Notes under the pieces: generated by a model | What the model was told of the DNA's origin: nothing | Databases searched by the model: none | Seen by the model: the letters and a program-made list of their open reading frames with translations, nothing else | Origin: Thermoplasmata archaeon | GTDB lineage: Archaea > Thermoplasmatota > SW-10-69-26 | Length of the DNA: 13,315 bases | Assembly (NCBI GenBank): GCA_003561665.1 | Contig: PWVY01000010.1 | Coordinates: 1 to 13,315 of the forward strand | Reading direction: 5' to 3' | In this document: positions 7,266 through 13,315 of the stretch, in pieces | Position numbering within the stretch: position 1 is the stretch's first letter | How the letters are laid out: each line of letters starts with the position of its first letter | Made by a program: the position numbers and the translations under genes

Positions 7266-7424
7266 ATGCCCGGGACCGTGATCTGCCCCGACTGCGGCCA
7301 ACGCAAGAAAAGCGAGCGCCACCACTGCACCCCCAGCGCCGTGGAGAAACAAGAACGCATCCGCGATCGCTTCGGCGAACTCCCCAGCGACCTCGGCTAC
7401 AACGAGGACGAAGACGAAGAGTGA
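7266..7424 (+). CDS. very small zinc-finger protein, 52 aa
   Basis: This short gene runs from ATG at 7266 to TGA at 7422-7424. The N-terminal half holds CPDCGQRKKSERHHC, with C7, C10, H19 or H20, and C21 as likely metal ligands: one compact zinc knuckle. The second half is a charged helix (VEKQERIRDRFGEL) ending in a very acidic tail (NEDEDEE). No membrane segment was seen. The size, basic knuckle and acidic tail are common in archaeal micro-zinc-finger proteins that bind nucleic acids or partner proteins, but no specific function can be assigned. A well-placed TATA-like box with no ribosome binding site supports leaderless expression. It converges on the PAC2 gene, with six bases between the stops, so the 3' ends of the two mRNAs probably overlap. 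Confidence 0.65.
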   Translation: MPGTVICPDCGQRKKSERHHCTPSAVEKQERIRDRFGELPSDLGYNEDEDEE

Positions 7425-7430
7425 CCCCTC

Positions 7431-8180
7431 TCACCCGTACATCGGGTGATCACTCGGCGAGCGGCTTGCACCCTTCCCCGCCTGCTTTTGCATATGCCGC
7501 AAGGTCCGCTCGATGTTCTCCGCCTCCGTGTACAACGGCTCCACGTCGATGTCCACCTCGCCCAAGAACAGATCCATCGCCTCGATCGCATGCGCTGACG
7601 CGCGCGCATCCGGATAGCTCGGGTTCGCTTCAGCCAACAAACTCACCGTTTCGAACCCGTCCCGTTTCCCCAACGCTAACAGGACACCGCTCACGCCGGT
7701 GATGATGCCGTTGTCGAACCGCTCCAGCTCCGCATCCCGCAAACGCTCACGAGCCGCCGGCGTCGACGCGAAGCCGTACACCTTGACCGCATCCTCCTCC
7801 TCTTCATCCGTCACCATCCCCTCCGGCGACACCACGCGCGAGCAACCATGCTCGTGAGCGAACGACAAAAGCGTCTCCGCGATGCCACGAACAAGCCCCT
7901 CATCCGGCTGGAACTCGCTCACGAACACGCAAAGACCCTTCCCCGCATACACCCGCACCGGGAACATCGGCTCCCCCTCGCGTATGATGCTCACCGTTGG
8001 GAACCGAGGAGAATCAAGGATACCCACCTGATCCAACTCCAACAAGTCGATCAAGTAGTTCGCGCAGATCGTGCTCACCAAGCCCACACTTGGGAACCCG
8101 TCCACGACGGTAGCCCCCGTCAGGTCGACATCCTCGAACAAATGAACAGACAATGCCAAGTCAAGGTCACCAGATGTCAT
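7431..8180 (-). CDS. PAC2-family protein, likely proteasome assembly chaperone (PbaA/PbaB-like), 249 aa
   Basis: It resembles the archaeal PAC2 family (homologues of eukaryotic proteasome assembly chaperones). VVDGFPSVGLVSTICANYLID (25-45) corresponds to the family's GFPGVGLVG-type N-terminal motif. GIITGVSGVLLALG (158-171) and YPDARASAHAIEAM (189-202) match its C-terminal half. The protein ends in HPMYG. The last three residues M-Y-G fit hydrophobic-Tyr-any (HbYX), the tail with which PbaA and proteasomal ATPases dock into pockets of the 20S alpha ring. An acidic run (DEEEED, 125-130) sits mid-protein. The frame is open further upstream, but ATG 8180 is chosen because a TATA box at 8204-8211 lies 24-31 bases ahead. 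The family also contains uncharacterised members, so proteasome work is likely rather than proven. Leucine codons are mostly TTG, unlike plus-strand genes. Confidence 0.85.
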   Translation of the reverse strand: MTSGDLDLALSVHLFEDVDLTGATVVDGFPSVGLVSTICANYLIDLLELDQVGILDSPRFPTVSIIREGEPMFPVRVYAGKGLCVFVSEFQPDEGLVRGIAETLLSFAHEHGCSRVVSPEGMVTDEEEEDAVKVYGFASTPAARERLRDAELERFDNGIITGVSGVLLALGKRDGFETVSLLAEANPSYPDARASAHAIEAMDLFLGEVDIDVEPLYTEAENIERTLRHMQKQAGKGASRSPSDHPMYG

Positions 8181-8203
8181 CCGCGACCCCACCCTCCCTT
8201 GCC

Positions 8204-8211
8204 TACTTATA
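8204..8211 (-). promoter_or_regulatory. TATA box of the PAC2 gene
   Basis: On the minus strand, TATAAGTA lies 24-31 bases before the ATG at 8180. It is one of the best TATA matches in the window. The spacing implies a leaderless or nearly leaderless mRNA and excludes the longer upstream frame as coding. Confidence 0.6.
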
Positions 8212-8267
8212 CACCCTGATTCGCGAAGGCCCCCCACGCACCCACATAACCCCTCAGATGCAGGGAA

Positions 8268-8275
8268 ACCTTTTT
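8268..8275 (+). promoter_or_regulatory. TATA-like box of the cysteine-cluster gene
   Basis: A TTTTT run preceded by GGGAAACC (possible TFB element) sits in the divergent gap between the PAC2 gene and the gene starting at 8349. Transcription would begin near 8298, giving a leader of about 50 bases. The run also creates a TTG at 8274 that would lie inside the promoter and so is unlikely to be the start codon. Confidence 0.4.
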
Positions 8276-8348
8276 GGAGCCTGAGCCGCAGTCGAGCCGC
8301 GGCAAAGGTACCCCGGGACTACAGCTTCGTCCCGACGACACGATTAGC

Positions 8349-9239
8349 ATGGCGCGGCTACAACTCGTACCGTTCTCGACCGACGACGCCTTCTACGGGG
8401 CCCTCAAGGTCCACGTGTACGGTACCGTCTACGATACGGTCCTACAAGCCCTCTCCAGTGGGAACACACGCCCGCTCGTCATCGCACAAAACGGTCAGGG
8501 CCTCAACGTGAAGATCGGCCGCTTCACCGCGCGGAAAGCCAACCACCTCATCGTTCCCGACAACGCACAAGCAGACTCCAGCGCTGAATTCTTCGGCTTC
8601 ACCTCTCACAAGGTCCGCGAAAAGCTCAGCGAACTCGCCGACACCGACACAATCGACAAGATCGGACGAGGCCTCCGCGACGCCAAAGAGTACGGTTGGA
8701 ACGAAACCATCGAGAAACACCAGCTTTGCTCGTACCTACGCTTCCGCCGAGCCACAGACCCCGACACATCCCTCATCTTCGAGACCTACCGCATCCTGAT
8801 CAACTTCGGCCAGGACACCTTCAAAGCGAAGGACTTCATCGAAACGTACCGAAGCACGCACGAGGAAGAATACAGCCAAAGCCGCTGGGGAGAACGCAAA
8901 TTCGGCGAGATCAGCGACTCCTACCAATACCAAACCTTCCTCAAAGACCGCCTAAAAAAGCTCACCACGAACGATCTTCTATCCATGAACAGCGAAAAGA
9001 AGACGTTCACCCTCACCGAGAAAGCCGCAGACGCGGCCCATCACTTCGGCCTGTTCCTCGAGAAAGTACCCTACACCGCATCGTGGGACATGTGCCAATC
9101 ATGCCCAGCTCGACGGTTATGCTGGGATCTGCAAGTCACGGACCTCGTACTGGATGCCATCCGGGGAGAACCTCTCCCTGGGACCGAACAGACCAACGGC
9201 GACGGTCCGATGACAAACGGCTCGAACGGCACCGGGTAA
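8349..9239 (+). CDS. unrecognised protein with a CX2CPX4C cysteine cluster and a possible winged-helix region, 296 aa
   Basis: I do not recognise the family. From ATG 8349, an N-terminal region (1-75) looks mixed alpha/beta. It is followed by a charged helical middle. Residues about 155-235 (KAKDFIETYRS, then RWGERKFGEISDSYQYQTFLKDRLKKL, then KKTFTLTEKAADAAHHFG) read like a helix-turn-helix with a wing. The C-terminal CQSCPARRLC has C249, C252 and C258. With C127 far upstream it makes one Cys plus CX2CPX4C, the layout that holds a 4Fe-4S cluster in Cas4/AddB-type proteins. The nuclease residues of those families were not found, so I infer only a metal site. The tail after 275 is Gly/Asn-rich and probably disordered. 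The only other in-frame start, TTG 8274, lies in the promoter. It is divergent from the PAC2 gene across a 168-base gap. Confidence 0.75.
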   Translation: MARLQLVPFSTDDAFYGALKVHVYGTVYDTVLQALSSGNTRPLVIAQNGQGLNVKIGRFTARKANHLIVPDNAQADSSAEFFGFTSHKVREKLSELADTDTIDKIGRGLRDAKEYGWNETIEKHQLCSYLRFRRATDPDTSLIFETYRILINFGQDTFKAKDFIETYRSTHEEEYSQSRWGERKFGEISDSYQYQTFLKDRLKKLTTNDLLSMNSEKKTFTLTEKAADAAHHFGLFLEKVPYTASWDMCQSCPARRLCWDLQVTDLVLDAIRGEPLPGTEQTNGDGPMTNGSNGTG

Positions 9240-9276
9240 CCTTTGCCAAAAGAACGCCGCGCCGACGAGCCGTTCC

Positions 9277-9302
9277 CCCGGAGGGGCCATGCCCCCTCCG
9301 GG
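9277..9302 (+). terminator. strong GC hairpin downstream of the cysteine-cluster gene
   Basis: A perfect 10-bp stem (9277-9286 with 9293-9302) and a six-base loop lie 38 bases after the stop at 9239, in the 218-base convergent gap before gltX. No T-run follows directly, so it is not a classic archaeal terminator. A 3'-end-protecting structure or chance in C/G-run DNA are alternatives. Nothing else was seen in the gap. Confidence 0.3.
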
Positions 9303-9457
9303 TCCCTCTTCATCCCCTCAATCGCGGGCCAAGGATCCAAGACCCCACCCGAACACGCGCTCGCCCCCCAACGCGAACGCCATAGCTGTTCGAAGATCCC
9401 TCGCTCGCGCGACAGGCCACGAGCCCACAAGGAGACCCAAGGTTCACCCGCGCTGGT

Positions 9458-11161
9458 TCATCGGTGACCGAACACCGCGACCACACCCCCATCCTCAACC
9501 TCCTCCAACCGAGCGAACCCATAACGCTCAAACTGAACCACCTCCCCCTCATCCATCCCCACGGCGGACGCCTCCACACGTCCCTCATGCACGGACGCAT
9601 CCGGGCGCAACACCTTACAGGGAACACTCGACGGCGTCACCCACTCCACGATCGGCCCCTCCCGCTCGTCCGACAACCCCCGCGACACCCACCCGACACG
9701 ATCCTCCCCCACCTTCCGAACATCGCCACAATCCTTCAACCGGAACACGACATCCTCCCCCAACCCCTCCCACACGGTCCTCGGCACCAACGCCTCCCCC
9801 TCCAAGACCAACGAACGAACCCCACGGTCCGGATCATCCGGATGACGAGGAACCTCCGCCGTCACCGGACCCTCCACCCCCTCCACCTCCACAAGGACCG
9901 GATCCCGCACGAAGAACAACCGATCCGCACGCTCATCCAACAGCTTCCGGTTCTCCGCCTCCAACGTCTCCGCGCTGACCTCGATATCCTTCTCCGACAA
10001 CCCCAACCCCACCCAGAACGCCATGATCGCCTCCGACAAGAACCCACGCCGCTTCAACGCCAACAACGTCGGCAAACGAGGATCATCCCACCCCGAATAC
10101 TGACCCTCCTCGATAGCCGCCCGCATCCCGCTTGTCGAGAAAGAACCGAACCCGTGAACCCCCACCCGGCCCCAATGCAGAACCTCCGGATACGACCAAC
10201 CGAACCCCTCGTACAAGTAACGCTGCTTGCGCTCGCTATCCGCCAGGTCCTTCCCACGGATCACGTGCGTGACGCCCAAAAGATGATCATCCACCGCAGA
10301 CTGGAAATCAAGCAACGGCCACACCGTGAACCGGGACCCCACGCGCGCATGCGGGTTCGCATCCACATCCACCAACCGGAACGCCACCCAATCCCGAAGC
10401 GCAGGATCCGGATGCTGCATGTCCGTTTTCACACGCATCACGCATCCACCAACGTCGTACCCACCCTCCAGCATCTCCCCCCAACGCTGCATCTGAACCT
10501 CCACAGGCTCCTCTCGATGAGGACACGCCTCCAATGCAGCCTTATGCTCCCGGAACGACTCCGGGCTACACTCACACGTGTAGGCCAACCCCTGCTCCAA
10601 TGCCTCGCGCGCGTGCTCATAATACAACGCCAAACGATCGCTCGCGTACACCACCTCATCCACGTCGATGCCAAGCCAATCGAACGCCTCCTCGAACATG
10701 CCATACGCAGGATCCCACGGTGCCTTGTTCACCGGATCCGTATCATCGAACCGCAAAATCAACCGCGCATCATGCTCCCGCGCATACGCACCGTTGATGC
10801 ACATCCCCCTTGAGTGCCCCAACGACGGGGGCCCATTGGGGTTCGGCGCAAACCGCATCACCACATCCTCCCCCGCCTCCACACCCAACGGTGGCAACCC
10901 CTCCCGACGCTCATCCTTCGCCTCCAACTCAAGGACACCCACGTCCTCCAAGCGCTCCCGTTGCTCATCCACCTCCAACGCGTTAACCTCCCCCACCACA
11001 CGACCCGCCACTTGTGCAACCTCCCCCGCTCGCTCCTTGAACGCCTCATCAAACGCCATGATCCGACCGATCACGGCCCCCTTGTTCGCCTCCCCCTCAT
11101 GATCGACTGCGTTCTTCAACGCGAACCGAAGAGCCAACGACTCCAACGTTTCCTCAGACAC
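9458..11161 (-). CDS. gltX: glutamyl-tRNA synthetase, archaeal type, 567 aa
   Basis: This enzyme charges tRNA-Glu with glutamate. Archaeal members usually also charge tRNA-Gln, for later amidation by GatDE. A helical N-terminal extension of about 100 residues, typical of archaeal GluRS, precedes the class I catalytic domain. That domain begins RFAPNPNGPPSLGHSRG, with the HIGH-equivalent SLGH at 113-116. A putative zinc site follows (C196, C198, C213, H215: CEC and CPHR). The KMSKS-equivalent is FSTSG (341-345), followed by GWDDPRLPTL. The C-terminal part is the beta-barrel anticodon-binding region. The KMSKS-equivalent lacks its usual second lysine. The start is probably GTG 11161, with GGTGG just upstream and a TATA-like box at 11183-11190. 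TTG 11179 (573 aa) is an alternative. It lies 32 bases downstream of the regulator gene and may share its transcript. Confidence 0.95.
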   Translation of the reverse strand: MSEETLESLALRFALKNAVDHEGEANKGAVIGRIMAFDEAFKERAGEVAQVAGRVVGEVNALEVDEQRERLEDVGVLELEAKDERREGLPPLGVEAGEDVVMRFAPNPNGPPSLGHSRGMCINGAYAREHDARLILRFDDTDPVNKAPWDPAYGMFEEAFDWLGIDVDEVVYASDRLALYYEHAREALEQGLAYTCECSPESFREHKAALEACPHREEPVEVQMQRWGEMLEGGYDVGGCVMRVKTDMQHPDPALRDWVAFRLVDVDANPHARVGSRFTVWPLLDFQSAVDDHLLGVTHVIRGKDLADSERKQRYLYEGFGWSYPEVLHWGRVGVHGFGSFSTSGMRAAIEEGQYSGWDDPRLPTLLALKRRGFLSEAIMAFWVGLGLSEKDIEVSAETLEAENRKLLDERADRLFFVRDPVLVEVEGVEGPVTAEVPRHPDDPDRGVRSLVLEGEALVPRTVWEGLGEDVVFRLKDCGDVRKVGEDRVGWVSRGLSDEREGPIVEWVTPSSVPCKVLRPDASVHEGRVEASAVGMDEGEVVQFERYGFARLEEVEDGGVVAVFGHR

Positions 11162-11182
11162 AACCCACCGACCCTCCAACCC

Positions 11183-11190
11183 TAAGAAAA
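11183..11190 (-). promoter_or_regulatory. TATA-like box of gltX
   Basis: On the minus strand, TTTTCTTA lies 22-29 bases before the GTG at 11161, just after the stop codon of the upstream regulator. It would give gltX its own short-leader transcript in addition to read-through. The same box favours 11161 over the TTG at 11179. Confidence 0.4.
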
Positions 11191-11193
11191 CCG

Positions 11194-11724
11194 TTACCCC
11201 CCGCTCGCACCCCCACCCCCCTCCCCCAACCCCGTCAGTAACGAGACCATCCGGTCCACGGCGTGATCCGAGAAGCTCTCCTGATACGCCACCAACACAT
11301 CCTCAACCCGCTCCGCATCCACCAACCGGTACTTCCCCCGCTCCGGCTTCTCAACAACCCCCGCTTCCTCCAAGTTTCCAAGATGGAACGATACGGTCGA
11401 CGGAGCCAACCCGAGCGCATCGCTCACATCCGTCAAGCGAGACAGGCCTTGCTCTAAAAGATGCAACATCACTCGCCGAGCGGTCTCCTGCCGAAGCAAC
11501 CCAAGCAACTGCCTGTCCCGCTGCTCCACCTCCAATGAAACGAAGTACCTGGTATACCGACCCTCCCGGTCCACCTCGATCAGGTTCCGATCCTCCAACA
11601 CCTTCAGATGATACTGCAACGTCCCCGTCGCCATACCGAGCAACCGTTGGAGATGCGAGAAATGCGCCCCGGGGGATTCCCTAAGGGTCTCGTAGATCTC
11701 CCGCCGAGCCTCAACCTCCAACAC
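11194..11724 (-). CDS. transcriptional regulator with two winged-helix domains, 176 aa
   Basis: This is a DNA-binding protein with two tandem ArsR/MarR-like winged helices, the domain layout of the archaeal two-HTH regulator group (COG3398-like). Domain 1 covers about 3-62; its recognition helix includes GTLQYHLKVLEDRNLI (34-49) and its wing VDREGRYTRYFV. Domain 2 covers about 75-137, with recognition helix STVSFHLGNLEEAGVV (109-124) and wing EKPERGKYRLV. The end is a helix and a Gly/Ser-rich tail. No membrane segment or cysteine was seen, so no metal or redox sensing is evident. The start is GTG 11724 or the next codon, TTG 11721; GGGGAG abuts both. The stop of the membrane-protein gene at 11743 is only 18 bases upstream, so the two are probably co-transcribed. 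The targets are unknown. Confidence 0.88.
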   Translation of the reverse strand: MLEVEARREIYETLRESPGAHFSHLQRLLGMATGTLQYHLKVLEDRNLIEVDREGRYTRYFVSLEVEQRDRQLLGLLRQETARRVMLHLLEQGLSRLTDVSDALGLAPSTVSFHLGNLEEAGVVEKPERGKYRLVDAERVEDVLVAYQESFSDHAVDRMVSLLTGLGEGGGGASGG

Positions 11725-11742
11725 CTCCCCGGCCAGTCCAAC

Positions 11743-12012
11743 TCACCCCTTCACGACGGCTGCATAAATCGAGGCCACGATTACCGCATCCATCCCCACC
11801 GTCCACCCATCCCAAGCGATCGGATCCACGAACCACCCTACACCATCCCCAAGGATCAACACCCCTCGAACGGCGAACACGGCGAACGCAAGCGAGGCGA
11901 ACGCGAACCTCCAAGCGCCAGTCCTGAAAACCGCCAAGGCTGAAACGACCGATAGCAAGAGCGAAACGCCCGTGACGATCAAGGCACCTAACGCCACGAA
12001 GGAGACCATCAT
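11743..12012 (-). CDS. small membrane protein with three predicted helices, 89 aa
   Basis: Three hydrophobic segments fill the protein: about residues 3-28 (ending LLLSVVSALAVF), 32-52 (WRFAFASLAFAVFAVRGVLI) and 69-88 (TVGMDAVIVASIYAAVV). Short polar turns lie between them and there is no soluble domain. It resembles the small membrane proteins often found beside winged-helix regulators in archaea (DUF7521-like, from memory). I infer it is the membrane partner of the double winged-helix protein downstream. Adjacent ATGs at 12012 and 12009 are both possible starts. An upstream in-frame GTG at 12048 would add a charged N-terminal extension and is less likely. A weak ACATAC element lies about 20-25 bases before the ATGs. 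Its start is about 80 bases from the divergent rRNA TATA box. Confidence 0.72.
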   Translation of the reverse strand: MMVSFVALGALIVTGVSLLLSVVSALAVFRTGAWRFAFASLAFAVFAVRGVLILGDGVGWFVDPIAWDGWTVGMDAVIVASIYAAVVKG

Positions 12013-12047
12013 CGGACGATCCAGGTCACATGGTATGTCTCTTCCCA

Positions 12048-12058
12048 CGCGGAAGCCT
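12048..12058 (+). repeat. 11-bp direct repeat CGCGGAAGCCT, copy 1 (rRNA promoter region)
   Basis: This is identical to the copy at 12083-12093, exactly 35 bp upstream of it. It is not followed by a TATA box, so it is not simply a second promoter. It may be an activator site. Confidence 0.6.
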
Positions 12059-12082
12059 CACGTGGGCCATGTTACCTCGTTC

Positions 12083-12093
12083 CGCGGAAGCCT
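12083..12093 (+). repeat. 11-bp direct repeat CGCGGAAGCCT, copy 2, adjoining the rRNA TATA box
   Basis: The copy runs directly into the TATA box at 12093-12102, so its 3' part occupies the position of the TFB-recognition element. The exact match with 12048-12058 makes chance less likely. Confidence 0.6.
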
Positions 12094-12102
12094 GATATAC
12101 TA
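12093..12102 (+). promoter_or_regulatory. rRNA operon TATA box
   Basis: TGATATACTA is the best TATA match on the plus strand upstream of 16S, about 455 bases before the gene. Transcription is predicted to begin near 12120-12127. A second, weaker T/A element (TTATGTAA, about 12200-12207) could be an additional promoter. Confidence 0.6.
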
Positions 12103-12119
12103 GGGGTATCTACGTCCTT

Positions 12120-12556
12120 TCCCGGTTGGATGGGACCGTACCCAGCAACCCTTACTCGACTCCCTCGCCTCGGGTCGCGACCTGACCCGGGCAAAAGGGT
12201 TATGTAAGGGGCGCTGCTTACACGGGTTCCCGTCCGGGGCCGATCGCAAGACGGTCGCCGGGTACCGCACTTCGAAAATGGGTCGAGGGAGCAGGAGACT
12301 GCTCACGATGAAGATCCACATCCAGAGTGTGGGACATCAATACGCGTGGGGATCCGAGAAACCCGGCCGTTCCAAGCGGTCGTGACCTCTCGCATCCGAC
12401 AGACGAAGCAATCTCCAACGATTGGTGTGTAGGTGGGGTGAAACCCATCTGCTCCGCCAAAATTCCCATTTGCAAACCGATACAGGCGAATGGGCCCACC
12501 CGGCCCGGTTGGGCCGGACTCACTGTGCCACACCTTACCCTGTGGCGCGTGAGTTA
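12120..12556 (+). ncRNA. structured pre-16S rRNA leader (5' external transcribed spacer)
   Basis: This stretch of about 437 bases has no convincing gene. It folds by eye into a series of hairpins. Stems are 12171-12176/12184-12189, 12203-12208/12217-12222, 12241-12246/12252-12257, 12429-12437/12444-12452 (two G-U pairs), 12465-12473/12486-12494 (one G-U pair), 12500-12506/12511-12517 (perfect, GGTT loop) and 12518-12532/12541-12554. The last holds two six-pair helices around a small internal loop and ends two bases before 16S. In archaea, pre-16S ends are usually cut at a long helix formed by sequences on both sides of the gene. The 3' partner is outside this window, so which segment forms that helix cannot be seen. 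Open frames here are not believable genes. Confidence 0.7.

Positions 12557-13315
<759 letters not shown>

Noticed and set aside
8181..8237. N-terminal extension of the PAC2 protein (19 residues)
   Set aside because: The TATA box at 8204-8211 lies inside it, and PAC2 similarity begins after the ATG at 8180.
8349..9239. Calling the cysteine-cluster protein a Cas4 or AddB nuclease
   Set aside because: Only the cysteine layout agrees. The catalytic Asp and Glu-x-Lys were not found, and there is no CRISPR array or recombination partner nearby.
9243..9467. Short plus-strand frame (74 codons) in the gap after the cysteine-cluster gene
   Set aside because: No start context, no motif, C-run-driven composition, and it overlaps the gltX end and the hairpin at 9277-9302.
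9464..10813. Long plus-strand frame (449 codons) opposite gltX
   Set aside because: The translation is a His/Pro/Arg/Leu-rich low-complexity product of the C-rich strand. gltX on the other strand has all the synthetase motifs.
12120..12556. Possible tRNA gene in the 16S leader
   Set aside because: No T-arm GTTCRA-type block with matching acceptor stem was found; the hairpins do not form a cloverleaf.

Overview
The window is a piece of a GC-rich archaeal genome. Its right end enters the 5' half of a 16S rRNA gene with archaeal signatures (TCCGGTTGATCCTGCCGGA near the 5' end, GTGCCAGCCGCCGCGGTAA at 13005). Archaeal protein families agree with this: a GluRS of the archaeal type, a PAC2 proteasome-assembly factor, and a tandem winged-helix regulator. 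The rRNA and the branched-chain 2-oxoacid dehydrogenase layout (E1alpha-E1beta-E2-E3, as known in Thermoplasma acidophilum) suggest a euryarchaeon, possibly near Thermoplasmatota. That placement is an inference from memory, not a computed phylogeny.

Layout. 1-495: the 3' part of an unrecognised gene. 540-743 (minus): a small two-CXXC zinc-ribbon protein, divergent from lipA. 824-5149: a tight operon of lipoyl synthase (lipA), 2-oxoacid dehydrogenase E1alpha, E1beta and single-lipoyl-domain E2, with junctions of +4, -1 and a few bases. 5199-5753: an unrecognised membrane-anchored protein, with a perfect 12-bp palindrome in its promoter. 5817-7202: dihydrolipoamide dehydrogenase (E3). 7266-7424: a 52-residue zinc-finger protein. 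7431-8180 (minus): a PAC2-family protein ending in a HbYX-like tail. 8349-9239: an unrecognised protein with a CX2CPX4C cysteine cluster, divergent from the PAC2 gene. 9458-11161 (minus): glutamyl-tRNA synthetase. 11194-11724 (minus): a double winged-helix regulator. 11743-12012 (minus): a three-helix membrane protein. About 12050-12556: the rRNA promoter and a leader rich in hairpins. 12557-13315: partial 16S rRNA.

How it works together. The first block codes for a complete lipoate-dependent 2-oxoacid dehydrogenase and the enzyme that makes its cofactor. E1 decarboxylates the 2-oxoacid with thiamine diphosphate, E2 transfers the acyl group from its lipoyl arm to CoA, E3 reoxidises the arm with NAD+, and LipA inserts sulfur into the octanoyl-E2 precursor. 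E1alpha looks more like branched-chain than pyruvate enzymes. The second half is information processing: proteasome assembly, tRNA charging, regulation and rRNA.

TATA-like boxes lie about 22-32 bases before several start codons, which points to leaderless or near-leaderless mRNAs. Internal operon genes instead carry GGTG(A)-type ribosome binding sites. No mobile element, CRISPR array or tRNA was seen. The most unusual items are the two unrecognised proteins (5199-5753 and 8349-9239), the HbYX-like tail, the repeat and hairpin structures at the rRNA operon, and codon choice that follows the DNA strand.
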